A DNA stretch of 64,000 nt from assembly GCA_900316015.1 (NCBI GenBank), contig ONBG01000007.1, forward strand, positions 24,522-88,521, read 5' to 3'. The notes under the pieces were generated by a model, which searched no databases, was not told where the DNA came from, and saw nothing but the letters and a program-made list of their open reading frames with translations. Shown here piece after piece: positions 1 through 8,750 of this stretch. The translations under genes were made by a program, and so were the position numbers. This stretch comes from an uncultured Prevotella sp. (lineage in GTDB: Bacteria; Bacteroidota; Bacteroidia; Bacteroidales; Bacteroidaceae). Each line of letters opens with the position of its first letter. Position 1 is the stretch's first letter.

Positions 1-79
1 GGCGAGCCTCCGGATAACTCATGGCTGAGGCAGAGATGGCTATCGTCATCAAGACTGCCCATGTCATTATCTTTTTCAT
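1..79 (-). CDS. Partial secreted protein, N-terminus only
   Basis: A start codon at 79-77 opens a frame of 26 codons that runs off the left edge. It begins MKKIMTWAVLMTIAIS and continues ASAMSYPEAR, a typical Sec signal peptide (basic start, hydrophobic core, small residues before a probable cleavage site near ASA). The mature part lies outside the window, so family and function cannot be stated. A promoter-like pair on the minus strand lies about 45-75 nt upstream. Reading frame and signal peptide are seen directly; that the gene is real is an inference from them. Confidence 0.6.
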   Translation of the reverse strand, partial: MKKIMTWAVLMTIAISASAMSYPEAR

Positions 80-375
80 ATTCGGGTTGTTTAAATGGTT
101 ATACTTTCTTCCTTTACTTGTTGCAAATATCGTAAGAAAACCATATGAACCCAAAGGAATCTACCTAAACATCTGATGGGGTTTCCCTATTGACGGTCGG
201 GAATTTCCCCTAATCCCATCTGATAGACCCGGACAGGGCAACATTCGGCAATTTCGATGGCGACCCTTTCATTTTGAAGGAGGATAATAAAAAACGGGAC
301 ACAACTTCACAGCCATGCCCCGCAGCAAACTTAAACAACCAATAAAAGAAATAGATTGTCTAATATTCTTGTATT
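80..375. other. Intergenic region left of glnN
   Basis: This 296-nt gap separates the 3' end of glnN from the start of the partial secreted-protein gene; both are on the minus strand. A minus-strand promoter-like pair is visible: GATATTTG at 131-124 (one mismatch to TAnnTTTG) with TTTG at 155-152, 20 nt apart. It probably drives the partial gene. No coding frame with recognisable content, no tRNA and no strong terminator hairpin was seen in the rest. Confidence 0.4.
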
Positions 376-2565
376 TTATCTGATGAAGAGTAATTCGCGA
401 TATTTCGGAAGTGTCCACAACTCATCGGCCACCACTAATTCAAGCTTATCAATTTGATAGCGGATCTCTGCCATCTTTGGCTCTACGGTATCATGATAAG
501 CGATAGCCTTCTCATGCACGCTTTCGATCTTATTGGCTACTTTCCTTGCAGCAATCAACTCTTCCACGCCCGTCTCAATGATTTGTGTGCGTTCTGCAAT
601 CTCCTCAATGATCTTCACGTTGCGAGAGGTCAGGTTGGCAGCCTTCTCCTTGGGGAAGATGTCGTACATGCTTTGTACGTTCTTAGCCAACTGGCTCTGA
701 TAGTGTGTAGCAACAGGAATGATATGGTTCATGGAGAGATCACCCATCACGCGAGCCTCAATCTGGATTTTCTTGGTATAGGTCTCCCATTTTACCTCAT
801 TCCTTGCCTCCAACTCGTATTTCTTCAAGACATCCATCGACTCGAACATCTTAATAGAATCTGGATCGAGATAGCGCTCGAAGATCTTGGGACAAGATTT
901 CTCGCAGTCAAGTCCACGTTTCTCGGCTTCTACTACCCACTCATCGCTATAACCGTTTCCGTCGAAATGGATAGGCTTGCAAGTCTTGATATCATCACGG
1001 ATGACATCGAGGATCGCACTGTTTTTCTCCTCACCTTTGACGATCAGGGCATCAACGCGATTCTTGAAATTGGTCAGTGCCTCGGCAACGGCAGTGTTGA
1101 GTACGATCATGGCTGCAGCGCAGTTTGCCTCAGAACCAACGGCACGGAACTCGAATCGGTTTCCTGTGAAGGCGAATGGAGAGGTACGGTTACGGTCGGT
1201 ATTGTCGATCTTCAGCTCGGGGATCTCAGGGATGTTCATCTTCATGCCCTGTTTGCCTTCCAGGGTGAAGAGATCCTTCTTGTCAGATTTTTCAATGTGC
1301 TCGAGAAGGTCGGAAACTTGCTTGCCAAGGAAGGAAGATATGATGGCTGGTGGTGCCTCGTTAGCACCTAAGCGGTGTGCGTTGCCTGCACTCATGATAG
1401 AAGCCTTGAGCAGACCATTGTGCTTATATACGGCCATCAGTGTCTCGACAATGAAAACAACGAATCGCAGGTTGTCCTCTGGTGTCTTGCCAGGACCATG
1501 CAGAAGAATGCCTGTGTCTGTTGACAATGACCAGTTGTTGTGCTTGCCAGAACCATTAATGCCATCGAAAGGCTTTTCATGCAACAAGGCGCGGAAGCCA
1601 TGCTTGCGCGCTACCTTTTTCATCAATGACATCAGTAACATATTATGATCGACAGCAAGGTTTGTCTCTTCGAAGATTGGAGCTACCTCAAACTGGTTGG
1701 GAGCTACCTCGTTGTGACGTGTCTTGCATGGAATGCCGAGCTCTAAGGCCTGGATTTCCAAATCCTTCATGAATGCCTGAACGCGCTCAGGGATGGTACC
1801 GAAATAATGATCGTCCATCTGCTGGTTCTTAGCAGAGTCGTGTCCCATCAAGGTACGACCTGTCAGCATCAAGTCAGGGCGTGCAGAATACAAGTCTTCG
1901 TCAACGAGGAAGTACTCCTGCTCCCATCCTAAGTTACTTTGTACCTTCTTGACATTTGGATAGAAATAATGGCATACATCCGTTGCTGCAACATTAACTG
2001 CATGCAAGGCGCGGAGCAATGGCGCTTTATAGTCGAGGGCCTCACCCGTGTAGGAAATGAAGACTGTTGGGATGCAAAGGGTATCGTCCATGATGAAGAC
2101 AGGCGATGTCGGATCCCAGGCAGAATATCCACGAGCCTCAAAGGTATTGCGGATTCCTCCTGAAGGGAAAGAACTGGCGTCTGGTTCCTGCTGTACGAGC
2201 AGCTTACCGCTGAAATCCTCGATCATTCCACCTTTTCCGTCATGCTCGATGAAGGCATCATGTTTCTCGGCTGTTCCTTCTGTCAAGGGCTGGAACCAGT
2301 GAGTATAGTGGGTTACGCCATTCTCGTCAGCCCATTGCTTCATGCCTTTTGCCACAGCATCGGCGATGGAACGGTCTAAGCGGGCACCGTTATCGATCAC
2401 GTCGATCAGCTTTTCATACACATCCCGTGGAAGATATTTGTACATCTTGGCACGGTTGAAGGTGTTTTTACCAAAATACTCGGATGGCCGCTCTACAGGA
2501 GCAATCACTTCCAGAGGTTTTTTCTTGAATGCCTCTGCCACAACCTCAAATCTTAAATTTGCCAT
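376..2565 (-). CDS. glnN: Glutamine synthetase type III (GlnN)
   Basis: ATP-dependent amidation of glutamate to glutamine in the cytoplasm, the entry step of ammonium assimilation. At 729 aa it has the length of the GSIII class, about 250 residues longer than GSI. Family segments are visible: GWEQEYFLVDE (about residue 214), NGSGKHNNWSL (about 337), NAHRLGANEAPPA (about 397) and NRTSPFAFTGNRFEFR (about 460), which correspond to the catalytic glutamate, nucleotide and ammonium regions. The long C-terminal part after residue 600 is the GSIII-specific extension. It follows dapL in the same direction but has its own promoter-like box (2671-2678). With PII, two Amt genes, asnB and gltBD in the window it forms the nitrogen-assimilation set. 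Confidence 0.96.
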   Translation of the reverse strand: MANLRFEVVAEAFKKKPLEVIAPVERPSEYFGKNTFNRAKMYKYLPRDVYEKLIDVIDNGARLDRSIADAVAKGMKQWADENGVTHYTHWFQPLTEGTAEKHDAFIEHDGKGGMIEDFSGKLLVQQEPDASSFPSGGIRNTFEARGYSAWDPTSPVFIMDDTLCIPTVFISYTGEALDYKAPLLRALHAVNVAATDVCHYFYPNVKKVQSNLGWEQEYFLVDEDLYSARPDLMLTGRTLMGHDSAKNQQMDDHYFGTIPERVQAFMKDLEIQALELGIPCKTRHNEVAPNQFEVAPIFEETNLAVDHNMLLMSLMKKVARKHGFRALLHEKPFDGINGSGKHNNWSLSTDTGILLHGPGKTPEDNLRFVVFIVETLMAVYKHNGLLKASIMSAGNAHRLGANEAPPAIISSFLGKQVSDLLEHIEKSDKKDLFTLEGKQGMKMNIPEIPELKIDNTDRNRTSPFAFTGNRFEFRAVGSEANCAAAMIVLNTAVAEALTNFKNRVDALIVKGEEKNSAILDVIRDDIKTCKPIHFDGNGYSDEWVVEAEKRGLDCEKSCPKIFERYLDPDSIKMFESMDVLKKYELEARNEVKWETYTKKIQIEARVMGDLSMNHIIPVATHYQSQLAKNVQSMYDIFPKEKAANLTSRNVKIIEEIAERTQIIETGVEELIAARKVANKIESVHEKAIAYHDTVEPKMAEIRYQIDKLELVVADELWTLPKYRELLFIR

Positions 2566-2664
2566 TGTCGTAATCTTTTATTGTTTAAACTATTAAATAC
2601 TTGTATCCTATTAAATGCTTAAGTTTGCTGCGGGTGGTGAGATGTTTGTCCCAACATCATCTTG

Positions 2665-2678
2665 CCTTTGCAAAGGTA
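2665..2678 (-). promoter_or_regulatory. glnN -7 box overlapping a 12-bp palindrome
   Basis: TACCTTTG (minus strand, 2678-2671) fits the Bacteroidetes -7 consensus TAnnTTTG. It overlaps a perfect palindrome CCTTTGCAAAGG at 2665-2676. No good TTTG is found 19 nt upstream, so an activator may be needed. Transcription from here would give a leader of about 100 nt for glnN. Confidence 0.4.
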
Positions 2679-2748
2679 GCATTTTTTATATTGATATGGA
2701 CCCCCAGAAGGGATTTTTTGTGTTTGTGCCGTTGTGAATGGCTTGTTT

Positions 2749-3981
2749 TTACATACTAACCCATCCGGCAATCCTCCTCATGGCTTCCTTACAGTCGTCA
2801 CGGTCGCCAAAAGCTGTCAGTCGGAAGTATCCCTCACCACTGGGTCCGAAACCTACGCCCGGTGTGCAGACCACAGCAGTTCCATACAGTAATTGCTCGA
2901 AGAATTTCCAACTGGGGACGTTGTTAGGAGTCTTGACCCATAGATAGGGAGCATTTACACCGCCATAGACCTTGAATCCCATGCGCGTCAGCTCATCATG
3001 CATGATCTTGGCATTGCCCATGTAATAGTCTATCGTCTCTTTAATCTGTTTCTTTCCCTCTGGCGTATAAATAGCCTCTGCGGCACGCTGGCTGATATAA
3101 CTTGTGCCATTGAATTTCGTACATTGGCGACGGTCCCATAGGTGGTTTAGTTCGACCCTTTCCCCACTAAGGGTAACGGCGGTCAGCTCTTTTGGGACAA
3201 CGGTATATCCGCATCTTACTCCCGTGAAGCCTGCTGTCTTGGAATAGCTATGGAATTCGATCGCTACCTTCCTTGCCCCTTTGATCTCATAGATAGAATG
3301 GGGAATGTCATCTTCTTGGATATAAGCCTCATAGGCAGCATCATAGAAGATGATGGCATCGTTGCGGATGGCATAGTTCACCCACTTGCGGAGTTCATCT
3401 TTAGACAAGACTGTTCCTGTCGGGTTGTTTGGATAGCATAGGTAGATCATGTCTACCCTTTGGTCGGGGAGAGATGGGACAAAGTTATTCTCAGCAGTAC
3501 AAGGGAAATAGGTGACATTGCTCCATTTGCCATTTTCCATTTTTCCAGCGCGCCCAATCATGACGTTTGAGTCGATGTACACGGGATAAATGGGATCGGT
3601 AACCCCTACGCTGTTATCCCATCTCACGAGTTCCTGTATATTGCCAGTGTCACTCTTGGCTCCATCGTTGATGAAAATCTCATTGGGATCGAGGTGAATG
3701 CCTCTTGGCAAGAAATCATTCTTGACGATAGCCTCGCGCAAAAAATCATATCCGCGCTCCGGTCCATATCCCCGGAAGGTTGCCTTAACAGCCATCTCGT
3801 CTACAGCCTTGTGCATCGCTTCGATCACTGCAGGGCACAAAGGCTGTGTGACATCCCCAATACCTAGGCTGATTACTCGTTGCTTGGGGTGAGAGATCTG
3901 GAATGCTTTTACCTTCTTGGCGATGTCTGCGAACAAATAGTTGTTCGAAAGCCTCAAAAAATATTCGTTAACTAATGCCAT
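2749..3981 (-). CDS. dapL: LL-diaminopimelate aminotransferase (DapL)
   Basis: PLP-dependent class I/II aminotransferase that converts tetrahydrodipicolinate to LL-2,6-diaminopimelate in one step, replacing the DapC/D/E route. It supplies meso-DAP and lysine synthesis. The 410-aa length is normal for DapL. Visible are the N-terminal [13 protein letters not shown] typical of DapL, the substrate-binding stretch [11 protein letters not shown] (about 126), the cofactor segment YPNNPTG (about 183) and the PLP-lysine motif [15 protein letters not shown] (about 246). It lies 39 nt downstream of dapF on the same strand, so the two last steps to meso-DAP are co-transcribed. Placement beside glnN links lysine/DAP synthesis to nitrogen supply. 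Confidence 0.96.
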   Translation of the reverse strand: MALVNEYFLRLSNNYLFADIAKKVKAFQISHPKQRVISLGIGDVTQPLCPAVIEAMHKAVDEMAVKATFRGYGPERGYDFLREAIVKNDFLPRGIHLDPNEIFINDGAKSDTGNIQELVRWDNSVGVTDPIYPVYIDSNVMIGRAGKMENGKWSNVTYFPCTAENNFVPSLPDQRVDMIYLCYPNNPTGTVLSKDELRKWVNYAIRNDAIIFYDAAYEAYIQEDDIPHSIYEIKGARKVAIEFHSYSKTAGFTGVRCGYTVVPKELTAVTLSGERVELNHLWDRRQCTKFNGTSYISQRAAEAIYTPEGKKQIKETIDYYMGNAKIMHDELTRMGFKVYGGVNAPYLWVKTPNNVPSWKFFEQLLYGTAVVCTPGVGFGPSGEGYFRLTAFGDRDDCKEAMRRIAGWVSM

Positions 3982-4020
3982 ATTTAAAATCTTTATATTG
4001 TTTGTTAAGTTTGTTTCTAT

Positions 4021-4893
4021 TTAGGGTAAGGGAATGGTGCCTTCAAAGACAAAGGTTGCAGGTCCCGTCATATAGACATGATTGTCTTTTTCGCTCCATT
4101 CGATGTGAAGGGTGCCGCCGTCCATGACGATGTTGTTTTCCCTACCGCTTCTTTTGGTGAGCGCTGCTGCGACAGCTGTCGCGCATGCTCCGGTGCCACA
4201 AGCCATGGTGATCCCACTTCCCCGTTCCCATACTCTGGTGCGGATTCTTGGCGTTCCATTTCCTTTTTCTCCCTCGCCAGGTTCCATCAGTTGTGCAAAT
4301 TCAATATTGCACCGCTGCGGGAAGGCTTCATCTCTCTCTAATATACTACCGTATTTTGAAATGTCTAAATTCTTAATATCGTCTACAAAGATAACAAAAT
4401 GTGGGTTACCCATTGATATAAATGTGCCACGAAATGACACAGATTCTGCTTTTAATACATTTCCGACCTTTTCGTTGTACTGTTCACTGCAATTCATTCG
4501 TGGTTCCAGCATATCAACAGTGACGGATTCCACTTTGTCCTCTGCGCCTATGTGCAGCTTGAGAATTTTGACCCCAGACTTGGTTTCCAATCGAATTTCT
4601 TTTTTGTCGGTCATCCCTTTTTCATAAAGGTACTTCCCGATGCACCGTGATGCATTTCCACACATCATTGCTTCAGATCCATCCGCATTGAAAATCCTCA
4701 TGGAGAAATCTGCTCCGCTGGTAAGGGAAGGCTTTCCGATGAGGACTAAGCCGTCGCTGCCGATACCTGTATGAGGGGAACTCCACTTGATTGATGCCGC
4801 ACTTGGGTCGGGAATAGTATATAATATGGTATTAACATATATATAATCATTACCTGCTCCTTGCATCTTTGTGAATTGAACAGTCTTTGTCAT
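4021..4893 (-). CDS. dapF: Diaminopimelate epimerase (DapF)
   Basis: Cofactor-independent epimerase converting LL-DAP, the product of DapL, to meso-DAP for peptidoglycan and lysine. The 290-aa length is normal. The two catalytic cysteines are in MCGNASRC (about residue 78) and ACGTGACAT (about residue 231), and the N-terminal [14 protein letters not shown] is the family start. It is the first gene of the dapF-dapL unit. A -7 box TAAATTTG lies at 4950-4943 on the minus strand, 50 nt upstream of the start. Confidence 0.96.
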   Translation of the reverse strand: MTKTVQFTKMQGAGNDYIYVNTILYTIPDPSAASIKWSSPHTGIGSDGLVLIGKPSLTSGADFSMRIFNADGSEAMMCGNASRCIGKYLYEKGMTDKKEIRLETKSGVKILKLHIGAEDKVESVTVDMLEPRMNCSEQYNEKVGNVLKAESVSFRGTFISMGNPHFVIFVDDIKNLDISKYGSILERDEAFPQRCNIEFAQLMEPGEGEKGNGTPRIRTRVWERGSGITMACGTGACATAVAAALTKRSGRENNIVMDGGTLHIEWSEKDNHVYMTGPATFVFEGTIPLP

Positions 4894-4942
4894 TTTGTTG
4901 TTATATTATCTCTTTTACTGACTTTTTGCTTGTTTACGGTTG

Positions 4943-4950
4943 CAAATTTA
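4943..4950 (-). promoter_or_regulatory. dapF -7 box
   Basis: TAAATTTG on the minus strand matches TAnnTTTG exactly. The -33 element at the expected 19-nt spacing is not recognisable. It lies 50 nt upstream of dapF and is the best candidate promoter for dapF-dapL. Confidence 0.4.
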
Positions 4951-5011
4951 CATCGTTTTGTCTATTATCAGCAGTTAAAGAGGACTTATTCATTTTCTAT
5001 TTGATGGATTG

Positions 5012-5056
5012 TTTCATATTGAAAGTATTTGTATGTATTTTGCTTTCAATTTGAAA
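5012..5056. promoter_or_regulatory. Paired palindromes TTTCA-N3-TGAAA (candidate operator)
   Basis: Two inverted repeats, TTTCA TAT TGAAA (5012-5024) and TTTCA ATT TGAAA (5044-5056), are on the same helical face about 95-140 nt upstream of the predicted start of transcription of the PII gene. The second extends to CTTTCAATTTGAAAG (5043-5057). Position and symmetry suggest an activator dimer site. A degenerate copy precedes gltB. Confidence 0.45.
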
Positions 5057-5127
5057 GAAAAGTATATGAATATAGGAATAATTAGTAACTACGGGTAAAA
5101 TTGAAATATCAAAATGATTTATTTGTT

Positions 5128-5158
5128 ATTGATTTGCTTTCAAAATGTATTAAATTTG
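5128..5158 (+). promoter_or_regulatory. Promoter of the PII-amt unit
   Basis: TAAATTTG at 5151-5158 is an exact -7 match. ATTG at 5128-5131 sits at the correct 19-nt spacing as a partial -33 element. Transcription would start near 5165, with a leader of roughly 57 nt. The weak -33 and the upstream palindromes fit an activated promoter. Confidence 0.55.
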
Positions 5159-5221
5159 CAATCGAAACATATCAAAATGATATTTTCTGGTATGCTATAA
5201 ACGATTTAGGGAGAAATAAGC

Positions 5222-5578
5222 ATGAAGAAGATTGAGGCTATCATCCGTAAAACGAAATTTGAAGATGTGAAAGAAGCCCTGCTTGCGGCGGACATCGAAT
5301 GGTTCTCTTACTATGATGTGAGGGGAGAAGGAAAGATGCGGCAGGCGAGGATTTATCGTGGTGTCATGTATGATACGAGTTCGATTGAACGTGTACTTCT
5401 TAATATCGTGGTTCGAGAGAAAAATGTGGAGAAGACAATAGATGCTATCCAGAGGGCTGCGAGAACGGGTGAGATTGGTGATGGAAGAATTTTCGTGATA
5501 CCAGTTGAGGACACCATCCGTATCCGCACTGGTGAGCGTGGGGATATTGCTTTGTACAATGCGGAGCAGGAGCAGTAA
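5222..5578 (+). CDS. glnK: PII nitrogen-regulatory protein, GlnB/GlnK type
   Basis: Small trimeric signal protein that senses ATP/ADP and 2-oxoglutarate and usually gates the Amt channel encoded next to it. It has 118 aa. The B-loop TGEIGDGRIFV (about residue 82) and C-loop IRIRTGERGD (about 99) are intact. The T-loop region VRGEGKMRQARIYRGVMY (33-50) is one residue shorter than in E. coli GlnB, and Gln39, which helps bind Mg-ATP-2-oxoglutarate, is not conserved (Met39, depending on gap placement). Tyr50 matches the uridylylation tyrosine Tyr51. The next gene, amt, starts 48 nt downstream, the classical glnK-amtB arrangement. Confidence 0.93.
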   Translation: MKKIEAIIRKTKFEDVKEALLAADIEWFSYYDVRGEGKMRQARIYRGVMYDTSSIERVLLNIVVREKNVEKTIDAIQRAARTGEIGDGRIFVIPVEDTIRIRTGERGDIALYNAEQEQ

Positions 5579-5626
5579 ATATTGTTAGTGGTAGAATGTT
5601 CATTGTGTTATTAAAGGTATAAGATC

Positions 5627-6889
5627 ATGACAATTCAGGATTTAGGAATATCAATAGATACGGTGTGGATGTTGTTGGCAGCCATGCTGGTCTTTTTCAT
5701 GCAGCCGGGCTTTGCCTTGTGTGAGGCGGGCTTTACACGAAGCAAGAACACGGCCAATATCTTATTTAAGAACTTTGTCGATTTTATGATAGGCTCTATC
5801 CTTTTCTGGTTTGTAGGTTTCGGTTTTATGTTCGGGTCTGACGGACAAGGATTTATAGGCATGCCCAACTTTGGTGATCTTTCTTTCTATCATCAAGCGA
5901 AAGGACTTCCCACCGAGGGCTTCCTGATCTTTGAGACAGTTTTTTGCGCGACCAGTGCAACGATTGTTTCTGGTGCTATGGCTGAGCGTACGAAGTTCTC
6001 CATGTATTGCGTCTATTCTTTCTTTATATCTTTGGTCATCTATCCTGTAGAGGGGCACTGGACATGGGGCGGTGGTTGGCTTTGCAATGAGAATGCTGGG
6101 TTTATGATGAGGACTTTTGGCACTGTTTTTCATGATTTTGCAGGTTCTGCCATTGTGCATTCTGTAGGAGGTGTCCTTGCTTTCTTAGGTGCGTTTGTCT
6201 TGGGTCCGAGACTTGGAAAATATGACAAGAATGGGAAAAGTCGCGCTATTCCTGGTCATTCTCTCGCATTAGCCGCCTTGGGCGTTTTCATCCTTTGGAT
6301 GGGATGGTTTGGATTCAACCCGGGGTCTCAGCTTGCTGTGTCAGGTGAGGGAAACCGTGTTGCAATCTCTCATGTATTCTTGACGACAAACCTTTCAGCA
6401 GTGGCAGGTGGTCTTGCAACAATGTTTACGACATGGATCAAATACGGTAAGCCTTCTTTCTCTTTGACCTTGAATGGTATCTTGGCTGGGCTTGTGGGCA
6501 TTACGGCAGGCTGTGATGCTGTTTCCCCTGCAGGTGCTGTTGCCATTGGTGCCATCTGTGGCTTTATCCTTCCTATTAGCGTTGCATTCATCGACCAGAA
6601 GTTACATGTCGACGATCCAGTTGGAGCCAGTTCTGTACATGGCATCTGTGGTATCACGGGTACGATCTTGACAGGAGTGTTTTCCGTCAGTGAGGGTTGT
6701 TTATATGGTCATGGCTTTGGATTCTTGGCTGCGCAAGTCTTTGGAGTTTTGGTGATTGATGCTTGGGCATTAGCTTGTGGGGTGGTTCTCTTCTATACGA
6801 TTAGATACACCTGTGGACTCCGTGTTGATAAGCGCGTTGAGGAAGAAGGACTGGATATTTATGAGCATGGTGAGAGTTGTTACAATTAA
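5627..6889 (+). CDS. amtB: Ammonium transporter (Amt)
   Basis: Trimeric inner-membrane channel for ammonium. This 420-aa protein has the eleven-helix Amt fold, as judged from its hydrophobic profile. The twin histidines of the conduction pore are in GSAIVHSVGG and SSVHGICGITG, and the N-terminal FFMQPGFALCEAGFTRSKN is the family signature. No cleavable signal peptide is obvious. It is co-transcribed with the PII gene 48 nt upstream, whose T-loop presumably plugs the cytoplasmic face when nitrogen is plentiful. A strong hairpin at 6903-6929 follows the stop codon. Confidence 0.96.
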   Translation: MTIQDLGISIDTVWMLLAAMLVFFMQPGFALCEAGFTRSKNTANILFKNFVDFMIGSILFWFVGFGFMFGSDGQGFIGMPNFGDLSFYHQAKGLPTEGFLIFETVFCATSATIVSGAMAERTKFSMYCVYSFFISLVIYPVEGHWTWGGGWLCNENAGFMMRTFGTVFHDFAGSAIVHSVGGVLAFLGAFVLGPRLGKYDKNGKSRAIPGHSLALAALGVFILWMGWFGFNPGSQLAVSGEGNRVAISHVFLTTNLSAVAGGLATMFTTWIKYGKPSFSLTLNGILAGLVGITAGCDAVSPAGAVAIGAICGFILPISVAFIDQKLHVDDPVGASSVHGICGITGTILTGVFSVSEGCLYGHGFGFLAAQVFGVLVIDAWALACGVVLFYTIRYTCGLRVDKRVEEEGLDIYEHGESCYN

Positions 6890-6902
6890 ATAAAATCAGT
6901 AG

Positions 6903-6929
6903 GAGGGAAGGGCTATCAGCCCTGCCCTC
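6903..6929 (+). terminator. Hairpin after amt, before asnB
   Basis: The perfect stem AGGGCT-ATC-AGCCCT (6909-6923) is extended by GAGGG/CCCTC after one A-G mismatch, giving about 11 pairs with a 3-nt loop. No T-run follows, so it may be an attenuating or RNA-stabilising hairpin between amt and asnB rather than a strict terminator. Confidence 0.5.
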
Positions 6930-7003
6930 ATTGGTCATAGAATCATATTTTAGCAGTGGAATAATATTGCAAACTTATAATAACTTTAAAAGAATATAAT
7001 CAT

Positions 7004-8695
7004 ATGTGTGGAATCGTATCTATCTTCAACATTCAGGAGCAGACTCCTGAACTTCGCCAGAAGGCATTGCGCATGAGTCAGAAAATTCGCCACCGGGGAC
7101 CAGACTGGAGTGGTATTTATTGTGGAGGCTCAGCCATTCTTGCCCATGAGCGTTTGTCTATCGTTGATCCGGAATCAGGCAAGCAACCTTTGTTCTCCCC
7201 TGACAAGAAGCAAGTATTAGCAGTAAATGGGGAAATCTATAATCACAAGGATATTCGCAAGGAGTTCGCAGGGGAATATTCTTTCCAGACGGGTTCTGAT
7301 TGTGAAGTGATCCTTGCTTTATACCGCCAGTGGCGTAATGGCAGCGCAGATGCTGCATCCCTGATTGCCATGATCGAGAAACTGAGTGGTATCTTTGCCT
7401 TTGCCCTTTATGATGTTGAGCGGGATGAGTTTCTGATTGCCCGCGATCCTATTGGAGTTATCCCTTTGTATATCGGTTATGACCCTGATGGTAAGGTATA
7501 TGTTGCCAGTGAGCTGAAAGCATTGGAAGGAAATTGTGACCATTATGAGCCTTTCCTTCCGGGGCATTATTACTGGAGTGGCGACCCAGGGCAAAAGAGA
7601 TATTATACACGAGATTGGTTTAGTTATGATCAGGTAAAAGATAACAAGGCAAGTGTTCAGGAAATTCATGATTCATTGGAAGATGCAGTCCGTCGTCAGT
7701 TGATGAGTGATGTCCCTTATGGTGTCCTTCTCAGCGGCGGTCTGGATTCTTCCGTGATCTCTGCTATTGCAGAAAAGTATTCGCAAAACCGTGTGGAGGA
7801 AGGCGGAGCCACGAAGGCTTGGTGGCCCCGTTTGCATTCTTTTGCTGTAGGACTGAAGGGTGCACCTGATTTGGCAAAAGCTCGATTGGTGGCTGACTAT
7901 ATTGGAACCGTCCATCATGAGATCAATTATACGATCCAGGAAGGTTTGGATGCTATCCGTGACGTCATCTATTTCATTGAGACGTATGATGTGACGACGG
8001 TTCGTGCTTCTACGCCAATGTATCTGTTGGCGCGTGTCATCAAGTCAATGGGTATAAAGATGGTGCTTTCTGGTGAGGGTGCTGATGAGATCTTTGGCGG
8101 ATATTTGTATTTCCACAAGGCACCGAATGCAAAGGCTTTCCATGAAGAAACTGTGCGTAAGTTATCAAAGCTTTATTTGTATGATTGCTTGCGGGCGAAC
8201 AAGAGTCTTGCCGCATGGGGCGTGGAAGGACGTGTGCCTTTCTTGGATAAAGAATTCTTGGATGTCGCTATGCGTACGAATCCAGAAGCTAAGATGTGTC
8301 CGGGTCAGACCATTGAGAAGAAGATCGTCCGCGAGGCTTTCTCAGACATGCTTCCCCAGGAAGTGGCTTGGCGTCAGAAGGAGCAGTTCTCGGATGGCGT
8401 GGGTTATAGCTGGATTGATACACTGAAGCAGATTACAGCATCTGCAGTCAGCGACGAGCAGATGGCACATGCTGCAGAACGGTTCCCGATCAACCCGCCG
8501 AGGAATAAGGAAGAGTATTACTATCGTTCGATCTTCGCGGAGCATTTCCCCTCAGACAGTGCTGCAAAGAGCGTGCCCAGCGTGCCCAGTGTAGCATGTA
8601 GTACCGCTGAGGCTTTAGCTTGGGACGCCTCCTTTAAGAATATGAATGAGCCGAGTGGACGTGCAGTCTCGGACATTCACGAGCAGGCTTACTAA
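7004..8695 (+). CDS. asnB: Asparagine synthetase B, glutamine-hydrolysing
   Basis: Converts aspartate, glutamine and ATP to asparagine and glutamate. The 563-aa protein starts MCGIVSIF, so Cys2 becomes the N-terminal nucleophile of the glutaminase domain (about 1-200). RHRGPDWSG and NGEIYNH are glutaminase motifs. The synthetase domain carries the pyrophosphatase loop LLSGGLDSSVIS (about 245), and LSGEGADEIFGGY (about 352) is also conserved. The C-terminal 40 residues are low-complexity. It lies 114 nt downstream of amt on the same strand, so ammonium uptake and amide storage are grouped. Confidence 0.96.
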   Translation: MCGIVSIFNIQEQTPELRQKALRMSQKIRHRGPDWSGIYCGGSAILAHERLSIVDPESGKQPLFSPDKKQVLAVNGEIYNHKDIRKEFAGEYSFQTGSDCEVILALYRQWRNGSADAASLIAMIEKLSGIFAFALYDVERDEFLIARDPIGVIPLYIGYDPDGKVYVASELKALEGNCDHYEPFLPGHYYWSGDPGQKRYYTRDWFSYDQVKDNKASVQEIHDSLEDAVRRQLMSDVPYGVLLSGGLDSSVISAIAEKYSQNRVEEGGATKAWWPRLHSFAVGLKGAPDLAKARLVADYIGTVHHEINYTIQEGLDAIRDVIYFIETYDVTTVRASTPMYLLARVIKSMGIKMVLSGEGADEIFGGYLYFHKAPNAKAFHEETVRKLSKLYLYDCLRANKSLAAWGVEGRVPFLDKEFLDVAMRTNPEAKMCPGQTIEKKIVREAFSDMLPQEVAWRQKEQFSDGVGYSWIDTLKQITASAVSDEQMAHAAERFPINPPRNKEEYYYRSIFAEHFPSDSAAKSVPSVPSVACSTAEALAWDASFKNMNEPSGRAVSDIHEQAY

Positions 8696-8750
8696 GTATA
8701 GGAAACAAAGAGAGGATAACAACAACACATACACAAAATACATGATTCAT

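Larger units (their letters stand above)
4894..5221. other. Divergent control region between dapF and the PII gene
   Basis: This 328-nt AT-rich gap holds the dapF -7 box, the PII promoter and several short inverted repeats. TTTCA-N3-TGAAA occurs at 5012-5024 and 5044-5056, with centres 32 bp apart (about three helical turns). TATCAAAATGA occurs at 5107-5117 and 5170-5180. Related sequences precede gltB, another nitrogen gene. This is probably the binding region of a nitrogen regulator; no regulator gene was recognised in the window. Confidence 0.5.
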
